Part shown: piece after piece, positions 1-8,408 of the stretch
Layout: every line of letters begins with the position of its first letter
Position numbering within the stretch: the stretch's first letter is position 1
Origin: Pseudarthrobacter sp. GA104
GTDB taxonomy: Bacteria > Actinomycetota > Actinomycetes > Actinomycetales > Micrococcaceae
Assembly (NCBI RefSeq): GCF_009741265.1
Contig: NZ_WOWL01000001.1
Span: forward strand, 4,650,001-4,714,000
DNA: 64,000 nt
Direction of reading: 5' to 3'
The notes under the pieces: generated by a model
What the model was told of the DNA's origin: nothing
Databases searched by the model: none
What the model saw: the letters and a program-made list of their open reading frames with translations, nothing else
Translations under genes and position numbers: made by a program

Positions 1-1611
1 GGCCAGCGCCTGAAGGCGGCGGCTCTCCTCCGTCCAACGCCGCCCGGCCGGCCCGCTGTCACTGCGCAACTGGGACATGAGCCGCACCAGGTCTGCGCCG
101 GGAGCGCGGCCATCACCTGCCACGGCAGCCACCACCTCAGCCGCCGCCCTGGAGCCGGCCGCTGCCGCGCCGTCGAGCAGGGCACGGGCCAGCCGCGGAT
201 CGGCGGGAATGCCGGCGAGGGTCCTGCCTGCGCGGGTGGCCTGGCCGCTGCCGGACACGGCCCCGAGCTCCGCCAGAACTTCCATCGCATCATCCATGGC
301 CTGCTGCGGCGGCGCGTCAGGCAAGGGGAGGCCCTTCCCCCTTGGGGACCCCCAGCACGCCATCAGCAGGGCGGCGCCCGTCAGGTCCGCCACGTTGATT
401 TCCGGGGTCACGTGGGCCGGCGCGGCGCCAAAGGCTTGCTGGCTGTAGCAGCGGACTACGATCCCCGGCCCCTGACGGGCTGCCCGCCCGGCACGCTGGT
501 CCGCCGAGGCCCGGGAGCAGGAGACTGTGACCAGTCCGTTCATCCCGCGGGCAGCGTCACGCCGCGGCTCACGGGCAAGCCCTGAATCCACCACCAGCCG
601 GACGCCGGGGACGGTCAGTGAGGACTCGGCGAGGTCTGTGGAGACGATGATCCTGGCGTTGTCGCCCGGGCGACGGCCGGATACCGCGCGGTCCTGTTCC
701 GCCGGCGCTGCCTGGCCATGGAGTTCCAGCACGTCCGTCCCTGGGCCAAGCAGGCTGCGGAGCCTCGCCGCGACCTGGGAAACCTCCCTCGCCCCGGGGA
801 GGAAGACCAGGGCATCTGTGGCGCTGTTCTGTGCCAGTTCACGCCGGTGGGCTTCCGCGGCCGTCCCGGCCACGAACTCCAGGAACGCGGGCGCTACTCC
901 CCGGCCGTCCAGCCTGGCGGCGGGAGCCGGCCGCCACTCTATGCCCAAGGGATGGAGCGCGGAAGGGCAGTCGACGACGGGTGCCGGCCCGCCGCCGTCG
1001 TGGTCTCCCAGCAGGGCGGCAAACCGGGGCGCATCGAGGGTGGCGGACATTGCGACGACGGCCAGGTCGCCGCGCAGCTGGCGGACTTCAGCGAGCATGC
1101 CGACGAGCAGATCCGTTTCCAGCCCGCGTTCGTGGACCTCGTCCAGGACCACTGCGCCGGCCGTGGGGAGGTCCGGAGCGGCCAGCAGGCGGCGCAGCAG
1201 GATGCCGGGCGTGACGAACTCGATGAGGGTTTCGGGTCCTGCCTGGCGTTCGCCGCGGACGGTGTACCCGATGCGGCTCCCCAGCCGGCTGCTGTCCAGG
1301 GCGGACAGCCTGCGGGCGGCGGCACGGGCGGCGACGCGGCGGGGCTGGGTCACCACGACCCGGCCCGGCTGGCCGGTGGCGGACGCAAGGAGGTTTGCGA
1401 GGAGCGGCGGCACCAGGGTGGTCTTGCCTGTTCCGGGCGGCGCCTGCACTACTGCCGTTCCTCCGGCACCTGCTGTTCCTCCGGCACCGCTGCGGTCCAG
1501 GGCTTCAGCCAAAGCCGCGAGCGAGTCAGCGAAGGGCAGTCCGGCGCCGATGGCCGCCAGGTTGAAGGCCTTGCCGGCTGGCGGCACCTTCAGGCCGCTC
1601 GGAGAAGTCAT
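1..1611 (-). CDS. hrpB: ATP-dependent RNA helicase HrpB (partial, 3' end outside window)
   Basis: Superfamily 2 DExH helicase of the HrpB type; the family is thought to remodel RNA in the cytoplasm. I read 537 codons with no stop before the left edge, so the C-terminal part is missing. The N-terminus carries a Walker A motif (APPGTGKTT), then a TQPRRVAARAAA block, a DEVHERG DExH box, an SAT box, and in the second RecA lobe STDLAESSLTVPGV and QRAGRAARQGPG, all typical of DEAH/HrpB enzymes. Start: ATG at 1611 preceded directly by GGAGGG. A proline/alanine/glycine-rich stretch lies just before Walker A. The gene stands alone; the next gene on this strand begins about 60 bp upstream. Distinction from HrpA rests on the short N-terminus. 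Confidence 0.9.
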   Translation of the reverse strand, partial: MTSPSGLKVPPAGKAFNLAAIGAGLPFADSLAALAEALDRSGAGGTAGAGGTAVVQAPPGTGKTTLVPPLLANLLASATGQPGRVVVTQPRRVAARAAARRLSALDSSRLGSRIGYTVRGERQAGPETLIEFVTPGILLRRLLAAPDLPTAGAVVLDEVHERGLETDLLVGMLAEVRQLRGDLAVVAMSATLDAPRFAALLGDHDGGGPAPVVDCPSALHPLGIEWRPAPAARLDGRGVAPAFLEFVAGTAAEAHRRELAQNSATDALVFLPGAREVSQVAARLRSLLGPGTDVLELHGQAAPAEQDRAVSGRRPGDNARIIVSTDLAESSLTVPGVRLVVDSGLAREPRRDAARGMNGLVTVSCSRASADQRAGRAARQGPGIVVRCYSQQAFGAAPAHVTPEINVADLTGAALLMACWGSPRGKGLPLPDAPPQQAMDDAMEVLAELGAVSGSGQATRAGRTLAGIPADPRLARALLDGAAAAGSRAAAEVVAAVAGDGRAPGADLVRLMSQLRSDSGPAGRRWTEESRRLQALA

Positions 1612-1671
1612 CCCTCCATTTTGCCCGGAACTTCGCTGCCGCCGTGACGGAGGCGCGGACTGACACCGGGA

Positions 1672-2253
1672 TCAGGGCTTTCCCGTACCTTTGGTCCTGC
1701 CCCTGGAATCTTTGGCGGCTTCGGGCAGTCCCGGTCCCTGGGGTGCGGATTCGGGCGCCGGGGCGGCGGCGGGCGATTCCGGTTGGGGCGGGACGGGCTG
1801 CGACTGCGTGGCGGAGGCGTCCGTGGTGGGGGTTTCGGCTGCGACAGCCGTTGCTTTGGCTGCGGAAGCCGCAGCGGCCTGGGCTTCGATGTGGCGGGTG
1901 ATCTCGGCCCGGACCGACGACAATGCGGCTTCGATGCCACGATACCTGGACGCCGAGACCAGGCCCCCTGCGGCGGCAGCCTCCAGGTCATTTTCGAGCG
2001 CGTCCAGGGCAGCGAGGGCGCCGTCCAGCCTGTTCTCCGCGGCGGCCTGGCTCACGTTGAGCACGCGGATCTGCAAGCCCTGAAGGGTTGCCTCATCCGA
2101 GTCGGAGCCGCGAAGACCTGCGGAGGCAAAGAATGCTCCGGCCACCAGGGCGGCAGCTGCGAGTATGGCGGCCAGCACGGTCCAAACCGTCCGCCGCTGG
2201 GGCTTCGGGAGAGCCTTCCCCGAGTTGCGGGGCCCTGGAATCTCAGGCGGCAT
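1672..2253 (-). CDS. Single-pass membrane or secreted protein, unknown function
   Basis: 193 residues. A short basic N-terminus is followed by one hydrophobic segment at about residues 23-48, then an alanine-rich helical region (about 50-135) predicted to form coiled helices, and a low-complexity Pro/Ala/Gln/Glu tail (about 140-193). This fits a protein anchored in the membrane with its bulk outside, or a tail spanning the wall. No catalytic motif is visible. It overlaps the end of the upstream gene by 11 bp, so the two are probably co-translated under the repeat-bearing promoter region at 2643-2680. Function not recognised. Confidence 0.6.
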   Translation of the reverse strand: MPPEIPGPRNSGKALPKPQRRTVWTVLAAILAAAALVAGAFFASAGLRGSDSDEATLQGLQIRVLNVSQAAAENRLDGALAALDALENDLEAAAAGGLVSASRYRGIEAALSSVRAEITRHIEAQAAAASAAKATAVAAETPTTDASATQSQPVPPQPESPAAAPAPESAPQGPGLPEAAKDSRGRTKGTGKP

Positions 2254-2611
2254 GCTTGCCCTGCAGGGGCAGGACTGCGGCCGGCCGGGGGTACAGGACC
2301 GTCACGGCAGTGGTTTCGATTGCGTCAATTGCCGGTGCAGGGACAGCCGCTGCTAGTGTCAGGGCCGCAGCAGGTGCCGCTTCCGGAACTGCTGCCAGGG
2401 GTACCTGCGTTGTCCGGGGGGCTTTCCGGAGAACCCGGCGCACGGCTGCGCGAAGTACTGCGGCGAGCAGCTGGCCCAGGCCCACGCCCAAGAGCACGTG
2501 ACCGGCGAGGTACTGGCCACCATGGCCTGCAGCACCGAAAGGCGCGCTGGCCGCCAGCGCCGCTCCGGCGGCGGCCACCAGGGACCAGATGGCACCAATA
2601 ACTGCACTCAT
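2243..2611 (-). CDS. Small membrane protein, unknown function
   Basis: 122 residues, with a hydrophobic N-terminal half (about 1-55) that likely forms two membrane segments separated by a short GAAGHGG turn. A basic stretch (AAVRRVLRKAPR) would sit at the cytoplasmic face, and an Ala/Pro/Val-rich C-terminal half follows. It is first in a two-gene unit with the overlapping gene at 1672-2253. Its upstream region contains two direct copies of a 16-bp element. No family recognised. Confidence 0.55.
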   Translation of the reverse strand: MSAVIGAIWSLVAAAGAALAASAPFGAAGHGGQYLAGHVLLGVGLGQLLAAVLRAAVRRVLRKAPRTTQVPLAAVPEAAPAAALTLAAAVPAPAIDAIETTAVTVLYPRPAAVLPLQGKHAA

Positions 2612-2642
2612 GTGTTCGACCTGCTCCCGCTTCTCCGACTAA

Positions 2643-2680
2643 TCAGCAAGCTTACTACTAATGGTCAGCAAGCTTACTAC
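2643..2680. promoter_or_regulatory. Tandem 16-bp direct repeat, candidate operator
   Basis: TCAGCAAGCTTACTAC occurs twice, at 2643-2658 and 2665-2680, exactly 22 bp apart start to start (about two helical turns). Each copy contains an imperfect palindrome around AAGCTT. It lies 32-69 bp upstream of the ATG at 2611 on the minus strand, where a repressor or activator would be expected to sit. Which protein binds is not known. Confidence 0.5.
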
Positions 2681-2766
2681 CCGATCCGGACTACGCAAGC
2701 GGGACGCAAGGGTGAGTGTGCGGCGTGGTGCGTTGAGGGAGCGCCACAAAGAAGGAACTGCAGTCC

Positions 2767-3705
2767 CTACCGCTGCAGGTCGAGGGCCGCCAGGAGCCGC
2801 CGGACCGAGCCGCCCAGGTTCCACTCGCTGGCGAGGCGCTCCAGTTCGGTGCGCGGCTCCCCCGCAACGGGGCTTAGCTTGGCCCCAGCCTGTTCGGGGC
2901 TGGGCAGGTCCAGGTCCCGCACGAGCCTGACGACGGCGGGGGCAACCGAGAGGTAGTCCGCGGCGGCGGCCAACCTGGCCCGCACCGGTGCGGACAGTCC
3001 GCTGCCGGAATGCCCGGCCGCTTCCAGCAGTCCCTCCAGGGTGCCGTGCTTGAGCAGCAGGGACGCTGCGGTCTTTTCGCCGATACCTGCGACGCCCGGT
3101 AACCCGTCCGAGGCGTCGCCGCGCAGGGTCGCATAGTCGGCGTACTGCCGGGGCAGCACCCGGTACTTGGCCACCACGACTTCTTCGGTGATGACTTCAA
3201 GGTTCTTCATGCCGCGGGCGGTGTAGATCACCCGGACCTGCCGTTCGTCGTCGCAGACCTGGAAGAGGTCACGGTCTCCGGTCACCACGTCCACGGGCAG
3301 GTCCGCGTGGCTCGCGTAGGTGCCCACGACGTCGTCGGCCTCGTGGTCAGGCGCGCCCACGATGGCGATGCCGGCGAGCCCAAGAACCCGGCGGATCATC
3401 GGAAGCTGCGCCTCCAGCGCATCCGGAACCACCTCGACGTCCGGTGCGCCCGCGACGGCCTCCGCCACCCGGTGGGCCTTGTAGGTGGGGAGAAGGTCCA
3501 CCCTCCATTGCGGGCGCCAGTCATCGTCCCAGCAGGCGATCAGGTGCGTTGCCTGATAATCAGTGGTCAGCCGCGCAATCATGTCCAGCAGTCCCCGGAC
3601 AGCGTTGACCGGTGTGCCGTCCCCGCGCCGGATCGTATCCGGCATTCCGTAGAAGGCGCGGAAGTACAGCGAGGCAGTGTCCAGCAGCATCAGGCGGTCA
3701 GGCAT
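2767..3705 (-). CDS. 5'-3' exonuclease (PIN/FLAP fold, Pol I N-domain-like)
   Basis: 312 residues, matching stand-alone actinobacterial 5'-3' exonucleases related to the N-terminal domain of DNA polymerase I. These cytoplasmic enzymes remove RNA primers or flaps using metal-bound acidic residues. Visible signatures: LLDTASLYFRAF at the N-terminus (first metal-binding Asp), PDHEADDVVGTYA and VTGDRDLFQV (acidic metal ligands), and the helix-3-turn-helix DNA-binding motif DGLPGVAGIGEKTAASLL at about residues 199-216. The C-terminus ends DLQR. It is monocistronic, with about 105 bp to the VWA gene downstream. Confidence 0.9.
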   Translation of the reverse strand: MPDRLMLLDTASLYFRAFYGMPDTIRRGDGTPVNAVRGLLDMIARLTTDYQATHLIACWDDDWRPQWRVDLLPTYKAHRVAEAVAGAPDVEVVPDALEAQLPMIRRVLGLAGIAIVGAPDHEADDVVGTYASHADLPVDVVTGDRDLFQVCDDERQVRVIYTARGMKNLEVITEEVVVAKYRVLPRQYADYATLRGDASDGLPGVAGIGEKTAASLLLKHGTLEGLLEAAGHSGSGLSAPVRARLAAAADYLSVAPAVVRLVRDLDLPSPEQAGAKLSPVAGEPRTELERLASEWNLGGSVRRLLAALDLQR

Positions 3706-3812
3706 ACTCCGATCCTCACACGGATCAGCCCTGCGCGGCCATCAGCCCGGGCCACGATTCCGCGGTTCTCCATGCCCGGCGTCCACGACCGGGCACCCAT
3801 CCCGTGCTGTAA

Positions 3813-5819
3813 CTAGGAGGCCCAGTCGGAGTCTCCGAACGCGCGTCCGCGGAAGTGCGCACGCAGGTACTCCCCCACCACAGCGGCTCCGAGGTCCCCG
3901 GCCTCGGGGGCCACCACCCGGCCGTCCACCCGGCGCACCATGCGCTGCACGAACCGTTCCAGGCTGGGGTCGTTGCCCAGCCTGAAGAACGTGGCCTGCG
4001 TGCCGGCACGGCCCAGCCGGTCCAGTTCCGCCACCGTCACCCGGATGGTCTCCGGGGCCGGTGGCCAGCAGAACCACGGTTCGCCTTCCGCAAGCAGGTG
4101 GGCGGTGGGCTCGCCGTCGGTCACCACCAAGAGGACGGGCTGCATGGAGGGATGCTTGCGGAAGAACCGGCCGGCCAGCAGCAATCCGTGGTGCAGGTTT
4201 GTTCCTTGTTCACGCCGGGGAGGCATGGCCGTGAGCTCGCCTATATCCATCGCCTGGGCACAGCGGCCGAACGTGATCAGCTCCAGCCTGTCCCCGCGGA
4301 AGCGCGTGGACACGAGGTGGTGCAGCGCCAGGGCAGTGCGCTTCATGGGCACCCACCGCCCCTCGGCGGCCATCGAGAATGAAACGTCCACAAGGAGGAC
4401 GACGGCGGCCTGGGTGCGGGCCTCTGTCTCGCTCACCTCGATGTCCGCGGGGGTGAGGCGGAGTCCGGCGCCCGGGGTCCCGCCGTCGGCCGCGGTACGG
4501 CTGATCGCGTTGGTCAGCGTGCGCGTGACGTCCCAGGGCTCGGCGTCCCCGAACTCCCATTGGCGGCTGGAGCCGGTCTGCTCGCCGGCAGCTCCCGCCA
4601 CGCGGGTGTCCCTGCGCCCCTGCCTGCCGGACAACTGTTTCGCGGTATCCCGCAGGAGTGACTTCCCGAGCCGCCGCATGGCCTGGGGCGAAAGCCGGAG
4701 GTCCCCGTCCGCGCCACGGCGCAGGTACCCGCCGTCCTGCATGGCCCGCTCGATCTCCGCCAGCGTGCGTGCGGTGACGGCCGCGTTCTGACCAAGCTGG
4801 CGGGCCAGGGCATCCAGGTCCAGGTCACCGAGGGTTGACCCGTTGTAGGACTGGGAAAGCTGCTCGGCGAGTTCGTCCAGTTCCGCGATGTCCTGCAGGA
4901 CGCCGGTGCCGTCGCCGAGGCCCAGCCCCTCCTGCCCCTCGAACCGCTCCGACCCGGTCCAGTCCTCTCCGGGACGCAGTGCCCGAAGGGTGTCGTCGAG
5001 CCGGTCGAGCTGGGCCATCAGTTCCGGCGACCCGAAAGCCTGTGCGGACAGGCGCATCAGCTCCTCCCGCTGCTCCGGCGACATGGACTGCAGGAGCCGC
5101 TGGGCCGCAGCTGCCCGCTTGGCCAGTGCGTCAATCAGCTCCTCCACGGACTGCGGATCTTCCGGGAAGTGGTGGCCGTGCCGCGCCATGAACTCCTGGA
5201 AGTCAGCCTCCGTGTCCTGCCCGCGGCGGTGTTTGTCCAGCAGCGTGTTCAGGTCCCGGAGCATACCGCTGACGGCTGCCCGGTCCTCTTCCGTGGCGTT
5301 CTCAAGCGCCTGCTTCATCCCGGCGAAGCGCTGGTCCAGGGCCTCGCGGCCCAGCAGGTCCTTGATCCGCTCGTAGGCTTCCCTGGCGGCGCCGGACTGC
5401 CAATCATAGGAAGCGAGCCCGTTGACGGCCGCCGCGGTGGATTGGGGCAGGTTCTGGAGCTGCATCTCCCGGAAGGCACGGTCCGTATTGTCCATCATCG
5501 CGTCGCGGGCGAGTTGTTTGCGTTCCTCCAGGAGGGCGGTATCCAGGAGCTGCCTGACCTCGCTGAGGGTTCCGTCCAGCCGGTGCCTGCCAAGCAGTTC
5601 ACTGCGGCGCTGCTGGACGCGCCGGGCGAGGTCGTCCAGGCCTTCCCGGCGCCGGCCGCCGCGCCGGAGGAATTCCTGCAGGGCGTGGCGGGGTGAGTAA
5701 CCTGCCATCACGTCGTCGGCGACGGCGTCCAACGCCTCCGCCAGGTCGACGGGCGGGGCAAGGGGATCGGGTCCGCCCGTGTACCGGCCGTACCTGGCGG
5801 AGTGGTGGTGGCTGTCCAT
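3813..5819 (-). CDS. VWA-domain protein partnered with a MoxR-type ATPase
   Basis: 668 residues. The long N-terminal and central part (to about residue 440) is charged and helical. The C-terminal part carries a von Willebrand A domain with the MIDAS motif VDVSFSMA, TNLHHG and a later VVTDGEPT strand. Such proteins act with the AAA ATPase encoded just upstream, as chelatase-like metal-insertion or complex-remodelling pairs. I chose ATG 5819 (MDSHHHSARY), 7 bp after the ATPase stop and preceded by AGGGG; an in-frame extension upstream would run inside the ATPase gene and reads as non-protein-like sequence. The substrate is unknown. Cytoplasmic: no signal peptide. Confidence 0.85.
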   Translation of the reverse strand: MDSHHHSARYGRYTGGPDPLAPPVDLAEALDAVADDVMAGYSPRHALQEFLRRGGRRREGLDDLARRVQQRRSELLGRHRLDGTLSEVRQLLDTALLEERKQLARDAMMDNTDRAFREMQLQNLPQSTAAAVNGLASYDWQSGAAREAYERIKDLLGREALDQRFAGMKQALENATEEDRAAVSGMLRDLNTLLDKHRRGQDTEADFQEFMARHGHHFPEDPQSVEELIDALAKRAAAAQRLLQSMSPEQREELMRLSAQAFGSPELMAQLDRLDDTLRALRPGEDWTGSERFEGQEGLGLGDGTGVLQDIAELDELAEQLSQSYNGSTLGDLDLDALARQLGQNAAVTARTLAEIERAMQDGGYLRRGADGDLRLSPQAMRRLGKSLLRDTAKQLSGRQGRRDTRVAGAAGEQTGSSRQWEFGDAEPWDVTRTLTNAISRTAADGGTPGAGLRLTPADIEVSETEARTQAAVVLLVDVSFSMAAEGRWVPMKRTALALHHLVSTRFRGDRLELITFGRCAQAMDIGELTAMPPRREQGTNLHHGLLLAGRFFRKHPSMQPVLLVVTDGEPTAHLLAEGEPWFCWPPAPETIRVTVAELDRLGRAGTQATFFRLGNDPSLERFVQRMVRRVDGRVVAPEAGDLGAAVVGEYLRAHFRGRAFGDSDWAS

Positions 5820-5826
5820 GGTGCCC

Positions 5827-7215
5827 CTAGCCGTAGACCGTTTCCTCGTCGTCGGACTCCTTGGAGATCCGGCGGGCAAGGTAGAGGCCTTCCAGGGCGA
5901 GTTCGATCGCGGCGGCGCGCTCGCCCTTTGACTTTGCGCCGAGGCGGATGCCGATTTCGTCGTAAAGGCCCGATCCATTCAGGGACGGCAGGTTCTCCAG
6001 GAACTCCTGCGCCGTGACGTGCTCTCCGGTGGTGACTGTGGTGTGCCCGTCGAGCGCTGCCACGAGCGGGCCGAGATCGAGGCCCTGGTAGTGCGCGCGC
6101 ACCGCCTCGGCAGTGGCTGTGCGCAGGAGGTGGTCAAGGACGGCTTGCTCGCGGCCTTCCTCACCCGACTCGAACTCGATCTTGCCGGTCAGGACTTCCA
6201 CCGCTGTCCCAAGGTCCACTATCCGGGCCACAGCCTCGGCCTCGCCGCGCACACTCGCCCGGCGGAGCGCCGCGGCAGCCACAGTTTCGGCTCCCGCGAT
6301 GGCGAACCGCGCCGAAACCCCCGAGGTCTGGTTGATCGCCGGGGATTGCCGCAGCGCGCGGGTGTAACGCGCCAGGATCTCAAGGATGACCGGCGGGACG
6401 TTGGCCACCAGCTGCCCCTCCTGCCGGATGACGGCCACCTCGTCGTCGAGCTCGATTGGGTAGTGCGTCCGGATCTCGGCGCCGAAGCGGTCCTTCAGCG
6501 GCGTGATGATCCGGCCCCGGTTGGTGTAGTCCTCCGGGTTGGCGGACGCGACCACCAGCACGTCCAGCGGCAGGCGGAGCACGTAGCCCCGGATCTGGAT
6601 GTCGCGCTCCTCCATCACGTTCAGCATGGACACCTGGATCCGTTCCGCAAGGTCCGGCAGTTCGTTAATGGCGATGATGCCCCGGTTGGAACGCGGAACC
6701 AGGCCGTAGTGGATGGTCTCCGGATCCCCGAGGCGGCGGCCCTCCGCCACGCGCATCGGGTCCACGTCGCCAATCAGGTCAGCGACGGACGTGTCCGGCG
6801 TGGCCAGCTTCTCCACGTACCGCTCCGACCGGTGGCGCCACGCCACCCGCAGCCGGTCACCCTCGGTGAGGGCGAGGGCACGGTAGTGCTCGGTGATGGG
6901 CTCGAAGGGGTGTTCGTTCAGTTCCGAGCCCTCGATGACCGGCGACCATTCATCCAGCAACCCCGCCAGGGTGCGGAGGAGGCGGGTCTTGCCCTGCCCG
7001 CGCTCGCCGAGCAGCACCACGTCGTGGCCGGCAATCAGGGCGCGCTCCAGCTGGGGAATGACCGTGCGGCTGAACCCGTACAAACCTGGCCACGGATCCC
7101 TGCCGGCGGCGAGCGCGGCGAGGAGGTTGTCTCGGATTTCCTGGCGGAGGTCCTTGTGGGCGTGGCCGGCGGCGCGCAGCTCGCCAACTGTGAAGATATC
7201 GGGACGATCAGTCAC
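5827..7215 (-). CDS. MoxR/magnesium-chelatase-like AAA+ ATPase
   Basis: 462 residues. Walker A is GERGQGKT at residues 70-77. A later block (ANRGIIAINELPDLAERIQVSMLNVMEERDIQIRG, read here in pieces) holds Walker B and sensor elements, and VVASANPEDYTNRGRIITPLKDRFG is the classical sensor/arginine region of chelatase-type ATPases. The gene lies 7 bp upstream of the VWA gene, so the two form a MoxR-VWA operon. Known pairs act as chaperone-like machines that load cofactors or assemble complexes; the client here is not encoded nearby. Confidence 0.88.
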   Translation of the reverse strand: MTDRPDIFTVGELRAAGHAHKDLRQEIRDNLLAALAAGRDPWPGLYGFSRTVIPQLERALIAGHDVVLLGERGQGKTRLLRTLAGLLDEWSPVIEGSELNEHPFEPITEHYRALALTEGDRLRVAWRHRSERYVEKLATPDTSVADLIGDVDPMRVAEGRRLGDPETIHYGLVPRSNRGIIAINELPDLAERIQVSMLNVMEERDIQIRGYVLRLPLDVLVVASANPEDYTNRGRIITPLKDRFGAEIRTHYPIELDDEVAVIRQEGQLVANVPPVILEILARYTRALRQSPAINQTSGVSARFAIAGAETVAAAALRRASVRGEAEAVARIVDLGTAVEVLTGKIEFESGEEGREQAVLDHLLRTATAEAVRAHYQGLDLGPLVAALDGHTTVTTGEHVTAQEFLENLPSLNGSGLYDEIGIRLGAKSKGERAAAIELALEGLYLARRISKESDDEETVYG

Positions 7216-7375
7216 CCCTCCACGGTAGCCCCCTCCCGTGCCGTGAATCGAGGACTTTCGCCAAACACCCGTTCCACGGCGGCTGCCCCTTCCCCCGGGA
7301 ACCCGGGCGGGGCCGCGTCATGCCGGTGGACCGGACCGGGATGCGCCGCCCGTGGCCGCTGCTCTGAGGCCAATT

Positions 7376-8320
7376 TCATCCCGCGCTGCCGGTACTGTCC
7401 CACCAGCGGAGCACGCGAAGGCACCGCAGGGTGGTCATGCGGCTGGGGCCCTGCGGTTCTGGCGGGAACCACTGCCTGCCCGGGTATGGCGCGTACCGCT
7501 TCCAGCTGCCGTCAGGATTCCGGGCCGCGCGGACCCTTTCCACGGCATCCGCGAGCCGGGGATCGGGCGCTGCTCCGCTCGCCCGGAAGTACTCGAGTCC
7601 CCGGAGGATATCGAAGTGCCATTGCGGCGGAAACGGGAACCGGGTGAATGCCCCGTCGGCCACCTCGCCGGTGGTGTGTGAGCGGTACAGGTGATGGGCC
7701 AGGAAGAATTCGCGTCCCTTCGCGGCTGCCGCCCGCACCTCGGCCGGTCCGCCGGACCGCCCGTAGGCATCGAGTGCCTCGAGGACGGTGATGCTGGTGT
7801 GGAAAGAACCGTGGCGGGAGCCTGTCCGCCTGGTCTGGCAGTTCCACCCGCCGTCGGGAAGCTGTTCCTGGAGCAGCCAGGACACGGCCGCGTCCAGCCG
7901 CGGCTCCCCGTAACGGAAGTAGGAGGCCAGGAGGCCAAGCATTCCTACGACGCACGTGTCCGGGGGTCCGCGCCACAGGCTGGGTCCGCCGTCGTAATAC
8001 CTGGCCCCGTCCCACAGGCAGTGGCAGCCGCGGACCGCCTGCGGGTTTTCCTCCGGAAGGCCCAGCCGGTGCAAAAGCAGGAGCGTGTAGGTGGTGGAAG
8101 TCCACTTGGGCAGGTAGAGCCCCCGGGACCAGGTGCCGGCCCCGTCCTGTTCGCCCAGGAGCCGGGCGCCCCACCCTTCCGTTGCCACGCGGCGGCGTTC
8201 GGTGAGGACCTCGTCGTCGCCGGCGCCGCGCAGGTCCTGCAGCACCTGCCACCTGATCGCCGGATCGCCCTCAAGCAGCCACGCCGTTACCCTTTCCAGA
8301 GTCCCTGCCACGCCAGCCAC
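7376..8320 (-). CDS. Squalene-hopene/terpene-cyclase-fold protein, probable non-canonical
   Basis: About 314 residues made of repeated helical pairs with QW-like segments (LLQEQLPDGGWNCQTRR, RAARNPDGSWKRYAPY), typical of the alpha/alpha-toroid of prenyltransferase and squalene cyclase proteins. It is less than half the length of true squalene-hopene cyclases, and I do not see a DxDD acid motif, so cyclase activity is doubtful. GTG at 8320 or 8311 is the likely start, because the reading frame further upstream runs under the divergent glycosyltransferase gene and does not look like protein. No strong ribosome site is visible, so the start is uncertain. Confidence 0.7.
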   Translation of the reverse strand: MAGVAGTLERVTAWLLEGDPAIRWQVLQDLRGAGDDEVLTERRRVATEGWGARLLGEQDGAGTWSRGLYLPKWTSTTYTLLLLHRLGLPEENPQAVRGCHCLWDGARYYDGGPSLWRGPPDTCVVGMLGLLASYFRYGEPRLDAAVSWLLQEQLPDGGWNCQTRRTGSRHGSFHTSITVLEALDAYGRSGGPAEVRAAAAKGREFFLAHHLYRSHTTGEVADGAFTRFPFPPQWHFDILRGLEYFRASGAAPDPRLADAVERVRAARNPDGSWKRYAPYPGRQWFPPEPQGPSRMTTLRCLRVLRWWDSTGSAG

Positions 8321-8408
8321 GCTAGTAGGTTGCGCAGGCAGTGCGGTAGGGCAGTTGGACCCCCGGGGCCTTCTTGCGCCAGCATTGGGGCAAGGGCGAA
8401 GGCCGCGA

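Noticed and set aside
3813..7215. MoxR-VWA pair as an antiphage defence system
   Set aside because: No extra effector (nuclease, protease or membrane killer) is linked; the pair is common as a housekeeping chaperone module.
6019..7647. Very long plus-strand reading frame opposite the MoxR ATPase gene (similar ones at 36811-38190, 49907-51109, 50674-52221)
   Set aside because: High-GC antisense frames; the sequences are Gly/Ala/Arg/Val-rich without motifs, while the minus strand carries clear enzymes with ribosome sites.
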